Shown: piece by piece, positions 23,105-35,400 of the stretch
Layout: every line of letters begins with the position of its first letter
Numbering within the stretch: position 1 is the stretch's first letter
From: Macrobrachium rosenbergii
Lineage: Eukaryota; Arthropoda; Malacostraca; Decapoda; Palaemonidae
Assembly: GCF_040412425.1 (NCBI RefSeq)
Contig: NC_089781.1
Coordinates: forward strand, 52,671,227-52,735,226
DNA length: 64,000 nucleotides
Reading direction: 5' to 3'
Notes under the pieces: generated by a model
Database searches by the model: none
What the model was told of the DNA's origin: nothing
Seen by the model: the letters and a program-made list of their open reading frames with translations, nothing else
Program-made: the position numbers and the translations under genes

Positions 23105-24797
23105 TGTCAAATATACCTGGTTATTACACAACTAATCTCAAAATTCAAAAATATACCTCACTTCAGCCAGATACCTGAACTCTCATAACATTAATTATTA
23201 CGACTGAGTACTCTAAAGGTAACAGTGATCCCTTAAGAAAAACTTATTTATTACTTGAAAAATCAAACTAAGTCTATCAGAATATGTGTGAGGTATCAAA
23301 AATTAAACTAGAAATATTCTAGAGTAGAAGGGCATCACTCCATCAAAAAATTCTAACTGTTTCCCTGGTCTTAATTCACTTTAGCAAAACTAAAAGAACA
23401 AAACATGTTTATCACTTTGCCTTATGCACACACAATCAATCCTATTCACTGGTGATCAGTAAATGAAACACTGTTTTTCTAAAAACATTAAATACAAAAT
23501 TTATTTTTAAATTCAAAGTTTATAATTAGAATTCACAATTACTTAGAATTCACAATCTGAAAAATTTATTATTACTTGAAAATAATACAACACTCAATTA
23601 ATTCTTGAATTAAATTATGAAACAAAACTAATTCACAAAAACTTTATCAAGAATTTAAATTAATCAAGCAAAATTTAAAATATCAAGAATTACTCAAGAT
23701 TTAAAAAGAAAATCTTAACAAATGAGATATCAAATCAAGAATGCAATGTTAAATTACCAAGAAATATCTGAAATGTTACGTAAATAAATGTTACATCACA
23801 AACATAAAAAATGTGAAAAATATAAAGAGATTGTAAATAGAAAAAAACAAAAATACACATAAGATTTATCAATAATGATTTCACTTGGTAAAAATTTCTA
23901 ACTTATCATACCATGATATTAATAAATAAAATTCACGTTACCTTACACAAACTTGTGAAAACTTCTGTAAATCATTTGCTGCAGCTGCGTTACCACAAAA
24001 CACACTTTTTTACCAGGCGCCATTACAAACTAAATAACTTTACTAAATTCAGATTTCAAAAGTTAATGCTAATACGTGACCACAAAACACTATGTTAAAA
24101 GTAATCTCTTTCTAAGAACGAGATAGAGAGAGGGAACCAAATCAACTGGTCTCAGAAATCAGAATGAAACAAATTTTAGAATTCCAGTAATACGTGAAAC
24201 AATTACATGATGTCATTAAAGCATTTTGGGTACAAGATACAAAAGTCCTAGAAGCAGGGAGGTGACGTCATTAAAGCATTTTGGGTGCGAGATACAACGG
24301 AGAAGCTTCAAGAAAGAAAGTTACGTCATCCCAGCAAAACGTTTTGAACGCAATCTTACAAAACATGGCGTAACTGATCAAGACACGTATTTTTTCTCTC
24401 AGAGCGGCGTACGTGACTCGAACAATGCAAATAACAACATGAAATCACTCGTCTTGAGCCCGTATGGGACGAATCGACATTTGTTATCCCAACCTGTCAT
24501 CACTAACCCAAAACAAAGTGTTCTCTCTTATCTCAACTGATGACAATTGAAATGAAACAAGTCCTTCCTGGACACACACACACATGTTCATATACTATGC
24601 TTTTACTAAGAAAGATATTCCTTCAAAACTACGTTCAGAATTACGCTATCAAGTTATTCAATCATTAGTACTTTTGAGATCTGATGCCAACTAAATATGA
24701 CACTTCAACAATCACTATCATTAAACATAACACATGAAAAAAAGTAAATATGTCAAAATTATAGGAGGATATACGCATTACAAGGCAACATCATGAA
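23105..24797 (-). repeat. 3' LTR of Gmr1-type element (left)
   Basis: On the plus strand it opens TGTCAAATATACCTGG and ends CATCATGAA. It matches 30100-31826 almost base for base, apart from a short deletion after TGTCA (the right copy has TGTCACGATGCGCATCAAG) and an indel of about 30 bases near 24633. About 1.69 kb is long for a Gypsy LTR. The outer edge is (TA)n; the inner edge is the polypurine tract. Confidence 0.92.
24263..24270. promoter_or_regulatory. CRE-like palindrome TGACGTCA in 3' LTR
   Basis: The canonical cAMP-response/ATF-CREB site TGACGTCA sits in the second of two tandem copies of a unit of about 45 bases (TCATTAAAGCATTTTGGGT, at about 24212 and 24268). A further TTACGTCA lies at 24321-24328. 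The same cluster is kept in the right LTR (31270-31277). Binding is inferred from the motif only. Confidence 0.45.
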
Positions 24798-24809
24798 ATT
24801 CCTCCCCCA
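24798..24809 (-). promoter_or_regulatory. Polypurine tract of Gmr1-type element
   Basis: On the minus strand TTGGGGGAGGAAT directly precedes the LTR start TTCATGATG and follows the stop of the RNase H frame at 24820 by about ten bases. Polypurine tracts prime plus-strand DNA synthesis. Confidence 0.75.
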
Positions 24810-24819
24810 AGAAGATTAC

Positions 24820-25617
24820 TTATCCCGGGTTTGAATCCATCGATTCACAACGGGATAAATAATCTGCTATGACATTATCTTTTCCTGAAATATGTTTAAC
24901 ACTTACATTATACAGTTGTAGGCATAAAGACCACCTGGTCAGTCTCATATTATTATTTTTCATCTTATTGATGAATGAGATTGGGTTGTGATCCGACAAC
25001 ACTAAAATTTCTTCATTCCTAGGTCGGTTCACATACACTTCAAATTTTTTCAATGCTGTGATTAATGCTAATTTTTCTTTTTCGATTGTTGAGTAAGTTT
25101 TCTGGTGCTTTTTCAACTTTGAAGACATGAAACATACTGGATGGAAGATTCTGTTGTCATCTTCTTGAAGTAGAACAGCTCCAATTCCACAGTCGGATGC
25201 ATCAACTTGTATCACGAAGTTTTTACTGAAGTCTGGAGCTTGAAGCACTGGTCTTGAATTTAATATGGCTTTAACCTTCTCAAATGATTCTTGACATTCT
25301 GGAGTCCAAACAAACTTTCTTTTAGGACTGGTTAAGTCAGTTAAGGGAGCTACTACGGCTGAGAAATTTGGACAGAATTGGCAATAAAATCCAGCCATGC
25401 CCAAAAATCTTTGTAGCTGTCTCCTCGTAGCAGGAGGGGTAGCCTTACGGATACCTTTTACATTAGCATCAATAGGAGCAAGAAGGCCTTTTCCAACTTC
25501 AAATCCTAGATACTGTACAGTTGCCTTTCCAAACTCAGTTTTTTGTAAGTTGATTGTTAGTCCTGCTTCCCGAAGTTTCTTGAACACTTTCTTAATATCT
25601 TCAGATATTCTTCCCAT
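24820..25617 (-). pseudogene. RT connection and RNase H of Gmr1-type element
   Basis: 265 codons open to the natural end. It begins LQKTEFGKATVQYLGFEVG, then RFLGMAGFYCQFCPNFSAV (the FLGxxxYYRxF motif with R changed to Q), PLTDLTSPKRKFVW and VQVDASDCGIGAVL-type sequence (here VIQVDASDCGIGAVLLQ) with the first RNase H aspartate. SKLKKHQKTYSTIEKEKLAL carries the catalytic glutamate, VLSDHNPISFI the next aspartate, and HISGKDNVIADYLSR the end. Because this is the last domain before the 3' LTR, RNase H, not integrase, is C-terminal. It is separated from RT upstream by a one-base frame change near 25590, so I mark it broken although the domain itself looks intact. Confidence 0.9.
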
Positions 25618-26270
25618 GTATTAGAATAAATCACAATGTCATCAAGGTATACACCTACTCCTTCTATTGATCCTAGTAGTTGATCCATCACTAGCTGGAA
25701 TGTTGCAGGTACATTCATCAGACCAAACGGCAAAACAGTGTATTGATACAGTCCAAAAGGAGTAATGAAAGCTGACAGCAACTTAGCATTCTCATCTAAG
25801 GGAATTTGATAATATCCTTTCAACAAGTCTATCTTGGAAACAAATTTGGCTTGCCCAATATTATCAAGTAATTGATCAATAAGAGACAAGGGATAATTGT
25901 CAGCCACACTGATGGAATTCAGTTTCCTATAATCAGTACACATCCTAAATGAGCCATCTGGTTTCTTCACTAACACACAAGGAGAACTATAATGATTTGA
26001 ACTGGGTTCTGCTAATCCATGCTGCAACAAATATTCAACTTCTTTCTTCAAAACATCTCGATGAAAAGGTGATAAGCGATAAGCTCTCATTTTAAAAGGT
26101 TTTCCATCTTCTCTGATCTTTATCTCATGCTTTGTCAGATTGGTACGCCTAGGTACATCTGCAAAAATTTCAGGGAAACTTTGAATCACTTCACTTAATT
26201 CACTACTTTGTTCAGCACTCAGATGTTTTAGTTTATCTTCCAAATTTTCTAATATTGAAGAATTGTTCAT
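25557..26270 (-). pseudogene. Reverse transcriptase of Gmr1-type element
   Basis: The frame begins near the end of integrase (MNNSSILENLEDKLKHLS). It contains FPEIFADVPRRTNLTKHEI, KKEVEYLLQHGLAEPS, SSPCVLVKKPDGSFRMCTDY (finger), FVSKIDLLKGYYQIPL (motif A, catalytic D), LPFGLMNVPATFQLVMDQLL (motif B) and VGVYLDDIVIYSNTWEEYL (motif C, both aspartates present). All key RT residues are intact. A frameshift near 25590-25560 separates it from the RNase H half. Confidence 0.92.
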
Positions 26271-26277
26271 CTTGTTT

Positions 26278-28171
26278 TTAGCTCCCCACTGTTTCAGTTT
26301 TAGTCTCTGAAAAGTAAGGTTTCAAGAGATTCACATGTATCTTCCTCTGTCGTTTTCTTCTTCCTGGTGTTTCAATCACATAAGTTCGATCACCTAACTT
26401 CTCTATTATCCTATAAGGACCTTGAAACTTATTGGTAAGGGAAAATCTTTTCACTGGTAAGAACACTAGAACTTGCTGTCCAATATTAAAATTTCTTAGC
26501 TTAGTCTTAGCATCATATTTTCTTTTCATTTTCTCTTGACTTATTTTCAAATTTTCTAAAGAGAATTTTCTAATTTCTTTTAACCTTTTCCTCAAGTTCT
26601 TCACATATTCTCCTTGGATTTCCTCTTGATTTTCTTCCCAATTCTCTGCAAGAATCTTCAATGGACCTCTAATGTCTCGACCAAAAATAATTTCATTTGG
26701 TGAACATCCCATACTTTCTTGATAAGCATTCCTAACTTCAAATAACATTAAAGGTAAACCAGCATCCCATTCTCTTCCTGATTCATTACAATACTTAGTT
26801 AACATACTTTTCAATGTCTGGTGGAACCTTTCCAAGGCTCCTTGAGTCTCTGGATGATAAGCAGTTGATAACTGTTGTTTTACTCCTAACAAGTTCATCA
26901 CATCCTGGAATAATTTTGAAGTAAAGTTCGTTCCTCTGTCACTTTACACAATTTCTGGTATTCCAAACTTGGAGAAAAACTCCAACAACTTCTCAGCAAT
27001 TACCTTTGCACTTATACTACTTACAGGAATCACCTCAGGATACCTAGTCACTGGACACCTTAAGGTTAATAGATATTCATTTCCTTTCTTTGTTTTCGAA
27101 AGTGGCCCAACCACATCTATAATTACCTTGCTATTACCTTGCTAAAGGGTTCTCCAGCCCTTTGTTAGCCGAACCGATTGAGCTTCAGACTGTCGCTCGA
27201 TGGACCGGAGTTCAATTCCCGCGGCCGGCTGATGTAGAGGAATGTATTTCTGGTGATAGAAATTAATTTCTGCTATAATGGTTTTCATAGGTCCCGTTTT
27301 AACCATTGGTTCTTAGCCACGTAAAATAAGTCTAATCCTATGGCCAGCCCTAGGAGAGCTGTTAATCAGCTCAGTGGTCTGTAAAACTAAATACTTACTT
27401 TTAAAGGGTTCTCCTCTAACTTCTATGGGATGTAGGGGTGCTTTCTGAATGGTTTCATTTGGTTTTCCAGCTATCTGTCATGTGTGACACACTGCAAAAT
27501 CTGCTAACATCCTTGTGAAGTCCAGGCCAGAAAAAATACTTCATAATCTTCTCAACAGTCTTCCTGATTCCCATATGTCCAGACTCGTGCGCTACTGCTA
27601 CAACTTGTTTCCTCAATGGATATGGAATCAAAATTTGATGATATTCACTCCATTCAGCATTTCCTGGTATATCTGCAGGTCGATGCTTCCTCATTAGCAA
27701 TCCTTCCTTTAGATAATAACAGGTGGAGGTTTGTTGCATCTCTTCTTGATCAACAACTCTGAAGAACAAATCAGCCAACGTTGTATCCCTCTTCTGCAGT
27801 TTCATTAGCTTTTCTCTTGTCACTTGACCAACTTCAAGGGCTGAACTCTCCATATCTGCTAACTCTGCTTCTGTAGTTTCACAATTATCTTCAAGAACAC
27901 TTTGACTACTCGGAGTCTCTTCAATAACAACAGGATCCTCTTCTTCTTGGGAAATCTCTTCATTACTAACACTAGGGGAAACTTCACTTTCCTGGAACAG
28001 CTCTTCTAATCTTAAAGATCCTTCACTTGATCCTTCTGGTGCAGGTAAATCCTCAGTATCTTCACTTGCAAACATAGTTCTCTTCATACTCCTGGTAGTT
28101 ACACAACTTGGAAACAGCTGGGGTTTTTTCTCTAAATCTAAATCTATGGTTTGTCTGTCACTATAGGACAA
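26278..28171 (-). pseudogene. Integrase of Gmr1-type element, interrupted by a SINE and a stop
   Basis: An acidic linker (28171-27800) leads to RKQVVAVAHESGHMGIRKT (27590-27535), the histidines of the HHCC domain. A frameshift near 27497 then gives FAVCHT, the first zinc cysteine region. A SINE (27156-27402) splits the following sequence. Next come IDVVGPLSK near 27125-27095 (first catalytic D), EIV-stop-SDRGTNF (second D, with an in-frame TAA at 26946-26944) and STAYHPETQGALERFHQTLK (26867-26808, catalytic E). The C-terminal part is open to 26278 and ends RKIHVNLLKPYF, the usual Gypsy integrase tail. The arrangement places INT between protease and RT. Confidence 0.9.
27156..27402 (+). mobile_element. 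tRNA-derived SINE inserted in the integrase
   Basis: About 247 bases flanked by a perfect 13-bp duplication TAAAGGGTTCTCC (27143-27155 and 27402-27414). The 5' part is tRNA-like: TTAGCCGAACCGATTGAGC resembles box A and GGAGTTCAATTCCC resembles the box B core, which together form an internal RNA polymerase III promoter. The tail (CCAGCCCTAGGAGAGCTGTT, then CAGCTCAGTGGTCTGTAAAA) resembles a repeat I associate with decapod genomes. It lacks a clear poly(A). It depends on a partner LINE for movement and is one of the youngest events in the window. Confidence 0.88.
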
Positions 28172-28926
28172 GGAACAAATGGTACACCACCAACTTCATT
28201 ACCCAGTAAAACATGTACACCTTCAACAGCTAGCGAATCCTTTACAGCAAATTCAACATTTCCTGTCACCAATTCACAGGACAAGTGCAAGCGGCATATA
28301 GGAGTTACCTCTTCTCCTCCTATACCCTTCAAGATAACTGAATCTCTGGTGAGATTCTTCTCCAACTGTGGGTGAGCACCACGAACTACCACACTATGGT
28401 TACTCCCCGTATCACGTAATACCTTGACTGGTACCTGCACTCTTCCTCCTTGAGTTGTCAGCGTACCTTCATAGATATATGGCTTAAAAGCCTCCAAGCT
28501 GCTCAGCCACTCACTGCTTGAAGTTACATTTCCACTGGTTGCTAAACACTCTGCTTGTTTAGTCTCAGTCTTCCCCACACTGCTCTTCGTAGTTTGCTTC
28601 ACCTGGTTACCTTTAACCACTTGACCAACTGGTTTGGTCTGCTGTTGTGTCTGATAACAATCTCGACTGTAGTGTCCTACTCTTCCACACTTGTAGCAGA
28701 CAACATTAGTCTTCTGTATCTGTCTTGAGAACAGACTGAATGATGAGGATTTAACATTCAATTGCTGAGGGGTGTTACCTAGCTTTGTATTGGCATAGCC
28801 ACTAGAAGGATTTCCAGTTGTAATGTTCCTGAAATTTGGATGAGACCTGAAACCTGTGCGTTGTTGGTTCTGGTACTTGACATTATAATTTCTTTTGCTA
28901 GAAATTATGTTAAAGTCTTCACTCAA
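28144..28926 (-). pseudogene. Nucleocapsid and protease of Gmr1-type element
   Basis: 261 codons. A basic, S/Q/N-rich segment leads to VVCYKCGRVGHYSRDCYQ (28712-28660), a canonical CCHC knuckle. After a linker, VPVKVLRDTGSNHSVVV (about 28440-28385) carries the D-T-G of a retropepsin, and LKGIGGEEVTPICRLHLSCE, then VHVLLGNEVGG, form the flap and C-terminal hydrophobic motif. The frame ends KP-stop at 28144 and pol continues in another frame from 28171, so a frameshift (programmed or mutational) lies at about 28150. Confidence 0.85.
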
Positions 28927-28949
28927 TGTAGCAGCTTTGTCAAGTTTTT

Positions 28950-29939
28950 TAACCTCTCTCTCTCTCTTAAATAGGCTCTTATATGTTCAGGAATTCCTCT
29001 AAGATATTGTTCTTGGACTACTCACTCCTCAAGTTCGTCCATAGATTTAACTTTAGAAGCCTCCAACCATCGTTTAAAACATCTTCTTACTTTGTAAGCA
29101 TAATCCAAGAAAGTTATCTTGTCATCCTTTCTCAAAGATCTGAATCTTTCATTATAATATTCAGGGGTCATCTGGTAAACTTGTAGCACATTGTGTTTGA
29201 GTACCTTGTACTCTTTACACTGATCAGCTGATAAGGCTAAATAGGCACTTCTTCCTTTACCAATGAGAACACTTTGTAACAAGACCAACCATTTATCCTC
29301 TGGCCATCCCATACCTGAAGCCACTTTTTCAAAGTGATCAAAAAACTCATCTGGAGCTTCTTCTGTAAACTTTGGAATTAACTTCTGCACTCTTACTACA
29401 TCAAATACAGGGTCTGAATTACCTTGAGTAGGGTTAGACGGTGTTACAGGTAATGTGGATCGAGGTTTTATTGTATCCATCTCCCTTTCATGTCTTGCTC
29501 TTTCTCCTTCCTCTTCTGCTGCTTTTTCTTCTTCTCTTTCTTTTCTTTCTCTTTTCTCTCTATCTTCTCTTTCTCTTTCTGCCTGCATTTTCTCTCTTTC
29601 AGCCTGTATCCTCAGCTTAATCAAATTTTCTTCTGCTTCTATACGTCTTAGTTCTGCTTCTGCATCACTTTTCTCTCTCTTTTGCTCATGTTTATCTGTA
29701 AATTCTGCCTCAGTTGCATTCAACAATTCTTGCACCTCTCCTAACTCTTCATCTATTTTACCAGAGTCCATCAATGCTTGGATTGCAATATATTTGATTT
29801 GTGCCTTAATCATACCACTAGACACATTACCCCCACATGCTATTGCTAAAGCAATCCACTGTGCCTTAGTCAGGTTGGATTCAGATAACTCTTGGATGGA
29901 AGGAGTTGCTAAAAACTTCTGAACATTGAACAGAGCCAT
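28950..29939 (-). pseudogene. Gag capsid of Gmr1-type element
   Basis: I choose the ATG at 29939 (MALFNVQKFLATPSIQELSE), the first ATG after the leader. It contains a SAP-like N-terminal helix region and a highly charged E/R/K coiled coil (about residues 95-150, for example RIQAEREKMQAEREREDREK). A capsid domain follows (PKFTEEAPDEFFDHFEKVAS, then WPEDKWLVLLQSVLIGKGRS). A TGA at 29024-29022 interrupts just before EQYLRGIPEHIRAYL, and a frameshift follows in a (GA)n run near 28955-28965, probably replication slippage. Gag packages element RNA. Confidence 0.82.
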
Positions 29940-30075
29940 TTTCTGTAAGTTACTCAACTAAATAATTCACAATACAGAGCAAAAAATAACTATGTGGTCA
30001 CTCTCCTATCAAAATATATCCCTAACACCACCAGTATAAACCATAAACCAGAGTGATATTTTGTTTTGTTCCAGG

Positions 30076-30099
30076 GTCTCTGGGCACCAAACAATATAA
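30076..30099 (-). promoter_or_regulatory. Putative primer-binding site of Gmr1-type element
   Basis: Immediately inside the right LTR, the minus strand reads TTATATTGTTTGGTGCCCAG. The segment TGGTGCC resembles tRNA 3'-end complements that prime Gypsy elements. The donor tRNA is not identified. Confidence 0.5.
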
Positions 30100-31822
30100 T
30101 GTCACGATGCGCATCAAGTACCTGGTTATTACACAACTAATCTCAAAATTAAAAAATATACCTCACTTCAGCCAGATACCTGAACTCTCATAACATTAAT
30201 TATTACGAATGAGTACTCTAAAGGTAACAGTGATCCCTTAAGAAAAACTTATTTATTACTTGAAAAATCAAACTAGGTCTATCAGAATATGTGTGAGGTA
30301 TCAAAAATTAAGCTAGAAATATTCTAGAGTAGAAGGGCATCACTCCATCAAAAAACTCTAACTGTTTCCCTGGTCTTAATTCACTTTAGCAAAACTAAAA
30401 GAACAAAACATGTTTATCACTTTGCCTTATGCACACACAATCAATCCTATTCACTGGTGATCAATAAATGAAACACTGTTTTTCTAAAAACATTAAATAC
30501 AAAATTTATTTTTAAATTCAAAGCTTATAATTAGAATTCACAATTACTTAGAATTCACAATCTGAAAAATTTATTATTATTTGAAAATGATACAACACTC
30601 AATTAATTCTTGAATTAAATTATGAAAAAAAGTAATTCACAAAAACTTTATCAAGAATTTAAATTAATCAAGCAAAATTTAAAATATCAAGAATTACTCA
30701 AGATTTAAAAAGAAAATCTTAACAAATGAGATATCAAATCAAGTATGCAATGTTAAATTACCAAGAAATATTTAAAATGTTACGTAAATAAATGTTACAT
30801 CACAAACATAAAAAATGTGAAAATATAAAGAGATTGTAAATAGAAAAACACACAAAAATACACATAAGATTTATCAATAATGATTTCACTTGGTAAAAAT
30901 TTCCTAACTTATCATACCATGGTATTAATAAGTAAAATTCACGTTACCTTACACAAACTTGTGAAAACCTCTGTAAATCACTTGCTGCAGCTGCGTTACC
31001 ACAAAACACACTTTTTACCAGGCGCCATTACAAACTAAATAACTTTACTAAATTCAGATTTCAAAAGTTAATGCTAATACGTGACCACAAAACACTACGT
31101 TAAAAGTAATCTCTTTCTAAGAACGAGAGAGAGAGAGAGGGAACCAAATCAACTGGTCTCAGAAATCAGAATGAAACAAATTTTAGAATTCCAGTAATAC
31201 GTGAAACAATTACATGATGTCATTAAAGCATTTTGGGTACGAGATACAAAAGTCCTAGAAGCAAGGAGGTGACGTCATTAAAGCATTTTGGGTGCGAGAT
31301 ACAATGGAGAAGCTTCTAGAAAGAAAGTTACGTCATCCCAGCAAAACGTTTTGAATGCAATCTTACAAAACATGGCGTAACTGATCAAGACACGTATTTT
31401 TTCTCTCAAAGTGGCGTACGTGACTCGAACAATGCATGTAACAACATGAAATCACTCGTCTTGAGCCCGTATGGGACGAATCGGCATTTGTTATCCCAAC
31501 CTGTCATCACTAACCCAAAACAAAGTGTTCTCTCTTATCTCAACTGATGACAATTGAAATGAAACAAGTCCTTCCTGGACACACACACGTGTTCATATGC
31601 TATGCTTTTACCAAGAAAGATATTCCTTCAAAACTACGTTACTATTAAAATTGTATTATCAATTCTAAATTATGCTATCAAGTTATTCAATCATTAGTAC
31701 TTTTGAGATCTGATGCCAAACTAAATATGACACTTCAACAATCACTATCATTACACATAACACATGAAAAAAGTAAATATGTCAAAATTATAGGAGGATA
31801 TATGCATTACAAGGCAACATCA

Positions 31823-31826
<4 letters not shown>
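30100..31826 (-). repeat. 5' LTR of Gmr1-type element (right)
   Basis: Opens TGTCACGATGCGCATCAAG and ends CATCATGAA, followed directly by (TA)n. It matches the left LTR closely over about 1.7 kb, including the duplicated ATTAAAGCATTTTGGGT unit and the TGACGTCA site at 31270-31277. Being the 5' LTR in element orientation, it would hold the promoter. Confidence 0.92.

Positions 31827-31901
<75 letters not shown>
31827..31901. repeat. (TA)n tract
   Basis: About 37 TA units starting directly at the end of the right LTR. Together with 22975-23104 it suggests that the Gmr1-type element inserted into a (TA)n run. Confidence 0.95.
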
Positions 31902-31904
<3 letters not shown>

Positions 31905-31948
31905 CTTTATCACATACACAATTGTTCTGTGCATTAGTAGAATTACTA

Positions 31949-33304
<1,356 letters not shown>

Positions 33305-33387
<83 letters not shown>
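33305..33387. repeat. (TA)n tract
   Basis: About 41 TA units. No relation to a neighbouring element is apparent. Confidence 0.95.
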
Positions 33388-33392
<5 letters not shown>

Positions 33393-33609
33393 TATTAGTA
33401 ATGAGTTGTAGATAATCTTAATAGTGAGCAAGAAGCCGACCTGAAACATTAAAAAATATCATATAGTAGAAAAATATTAATTAATGCTTTCGAATATAAT
33501 TAAAGACCAACATCTAATGATAAGACCATAAATTCTTTAGCACACCGAGAAAAACAACATTACATTATGTTTATCCCATATATTCAGTGAAAGAGGTTTT
33601 TATGGCCAG

Positions 33610-33953
33610 TGTGAGGCTTCAAGAAAAGTCAGGGGTGAAAGACTGATTCTTTATTATTCTCGACAGGTGTTTATAAGACAAAAAGCGGACGGAAAGGTAG
33701 TAGGCTACCTGAGGACCCCCTGCGGCGTCCATACAGGATTTATGCTTTTTAGCAAGCATAAAAATATGTACAACATTTGTTACATGACATATAAAAGGTA
33801 GATATACATATCGGCAGAAAGGCCGTACAATGATGCATAAGATGAGGTACACAAAGAATCTGAAATAAAGACAGGTAAAATACATGACGTGATTAATGTA
33901 CATCTGAAAGGGAGAAACACAAGGAAAGAGAGGCGCGATTTGACGCCCTTACA
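33610..33953 (-). repeat. 3' LTR of Gypsy C
   Basis: 344 bases, TGTGAGGCTTCAAGAAAAGT ... CGCCCTTACA on the plus strand. It matches 37618-37945 with few substitutions and one extra stretch of about 16 bases (AGATGAGGTAC / AGGTAAAATAC region). Ends are TG...CA in both strand readings. Confidence 0.93.
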
Positions 33954-33972
33954 AATACTCCCCCCAACACGA
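33954..33972 (-). promoter_or_regulatory. Polypurine tract of Gypsy C
   Basis: Minus strand GTTGGGGGGAGTATT ends exactly where the LTR begins (TGTAAGGGCG). It is the expected plus-strand primer. Confidence 0.8.
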
Positions 33973-34004
33973 TAATTAGAGGAGCAATTATTGGATGAAG
34001 CATC

Positions 34005-35400
34005 CTAATCATGGAGGTGCTGAGGCAACCAGAGCGGGCCCCTGCTTCTGGAGAACTGTGGGTGCAGGGTGGAGCTGACACCTGGGGACAGCTGGATGCT
34101 ATTTCTGGGCCGTCCCGGGCCCCGCTTTGGTGGGGAAGCAGGTGCGCCTTCAGGCAGGTATTGCAGGGGAACTCTGGAGCGCCTGCCTACTTCTTTGCAA
34201 ATTTCGCTGTCTAACAGGAATGCGGGTTTCAGTCTGTTGATGGTGATCCAGTCCTCCTGCCCGTGGATGTCGAGGAGGAATGCTTTGCTGGCTCGCCTGA
34301 TGACTTGGTGGGCCCCCCTGTAGGGCCTGGTTAAGGGCGGGTGGCGAGCGTCCACCCTGACGAAGACATAGGCACAGGAGTGTGAGGCGGGTGGGCTGTA
34401 GGTGACGGTTCTGTCGATGAAGGTCTTATGGCAGGGAGCGAACCTTTGCGCGAGTTCTCTCAACCTAGGGAGGGGGGTGTCGGAGCCATCGGCCGACGGC
34501 GGGAAGAACTCTCGGGGTATGGCCAGTGTTTCCCCATAGACTTTCTCAGCCAGGGAAGCGTCGCCATTTGCTTTCGCTGCAGTGCGGGGACCCAGCAGGA
34601 CCCAGGGCAGCTGTTCCTTCCACTTCTCGTCCGTGCAGCGTGCCATGAGAGCTGCTTTAAGAGAGCAGTGCGCCCTCTCGACCATGCCGTTCACTGTGTG
34701 GTTGTATGCCATTGTGCTGTGTAGAGTTGTACCTATCAGGCATGCCAAGGAGACCCAAAGCTCTGACAGGAAGGCAGGTCCCTGTCCGCAGTGATGCTGT
34801 CTGGCACTCCGAAGCGGCTTATCCAACTGGAGAGGAGGGCCTCTGTGCATGATGTCATTGATGCCTCATCCATGGGGGCTGCTATGGGCCAGCGGATGGA
34901 GCTCTATGATGATCAGGAGGTATCTGGCTCCCCCCTACTGCGGAAGGGCCCAACGACGTCGATGTGGATGTGGCCGAATCGCTGAAAAGGCTGAGGAAAA
35001 TCGCCGGTCCCAGATTCAGTGTGCCGGGATGTTTTACTCGTCTGGCACGGGATGCAGCTCCTTGCCCACTGGTGGACGTCCTTGTTGATGCCATGCCAGA
35101 TGAACTTGTCAGTCATGAGGCGCACCGTTGTGCACCCCGATGGATGGGAGAGGCCGTGGACAATGTTGAATACTTGCTTCCTTTTCGATGCGGGCATCAG
35201 GGGGCATGGGTGGCGCTGGTGTCGCAGAGGAGAGTTGTGTCCGAGTTTGCTAAGGGCACGTCTTCCCACTTGAGAGCCGTCACTGCTGTCCTGTAGTCCG
35301 CCGTTTCTGGATTCACTGCTTGTTCCCTCGCGAGGTCTTCGTAGTCGATGCCGAGGTGAAGGGAATTGATCTCTATTCTTGACAGTGTTGGCCACTGGGT
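34005..35400 (-). pseudogene. Integrase of Gypsy C
   Basis: HGLSHPSGCTTVRLMTDKF, then ARSCIPCQTSK form the HHCC domain (about 35155-35030). IHIDVVGPF carries the first catalytic aspartate (about 34965). A break near 34913-34850 destroys the link to GQGPAFLSELW, where the D of the usual xSDxGxxF motif is absent. AYNHTVNGMVERAHCSLKAA carries the expected glutamate (about 34700). The C-terminal chromatin-side region ends ITINRLKPAF (about 34220). It once inserted cDNA and is now inactive. A serine/proline-rich tail extends to 34005. Confidence 0.82.

Larger units (their letters stand above)
23105..31826 (-). mobile_element. Gmr1-type Ty3/Gypsy retrotransposon, gag-PR-INT-RT-RNH
   Basis: Two long direct repeats (23105-24797 and 30100-31826) enclose 5.3 kb. 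On the minus strand the internal order is gag, zinc knuckle, protease, integrase, reverse transcriptase, RNase H, and then the polypurine tract. Integrase upstream of RT is the Ty1/copia order, whereas the RT and integrase are Gypsy-like (FRMCTDYRKLN, LPFGLMNVPATFQ, GVYLDDIVIYS). This combination is known from Gmr1-like elements, first described from deuterostomes. Coding regions carry a few stops and frameshifts and a SINE insertion, so this copy is inactive but fairly young. Confidence 0.88.

Noticed and set aside
27160..27232. A tRNA gene
   Set aside because: tRNA-like boxes are present but the unit continues into a 170-base tail and is flanked by a target duplication, so it is a SINE.
29455..29922. 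155-codon plus-strand frame rich in serine and leucine
   Set aside because: It is the antisense of the charged coiled coil in gag; E/R/K codons read backwards give S/L/F runs.
34011..35296. Several overlapping plus-strand frames of 67-110 codons
   Set aside because: Antisense shadows of the Gypsy C integrase and RNase H, which have clear motifs on the minus strand.
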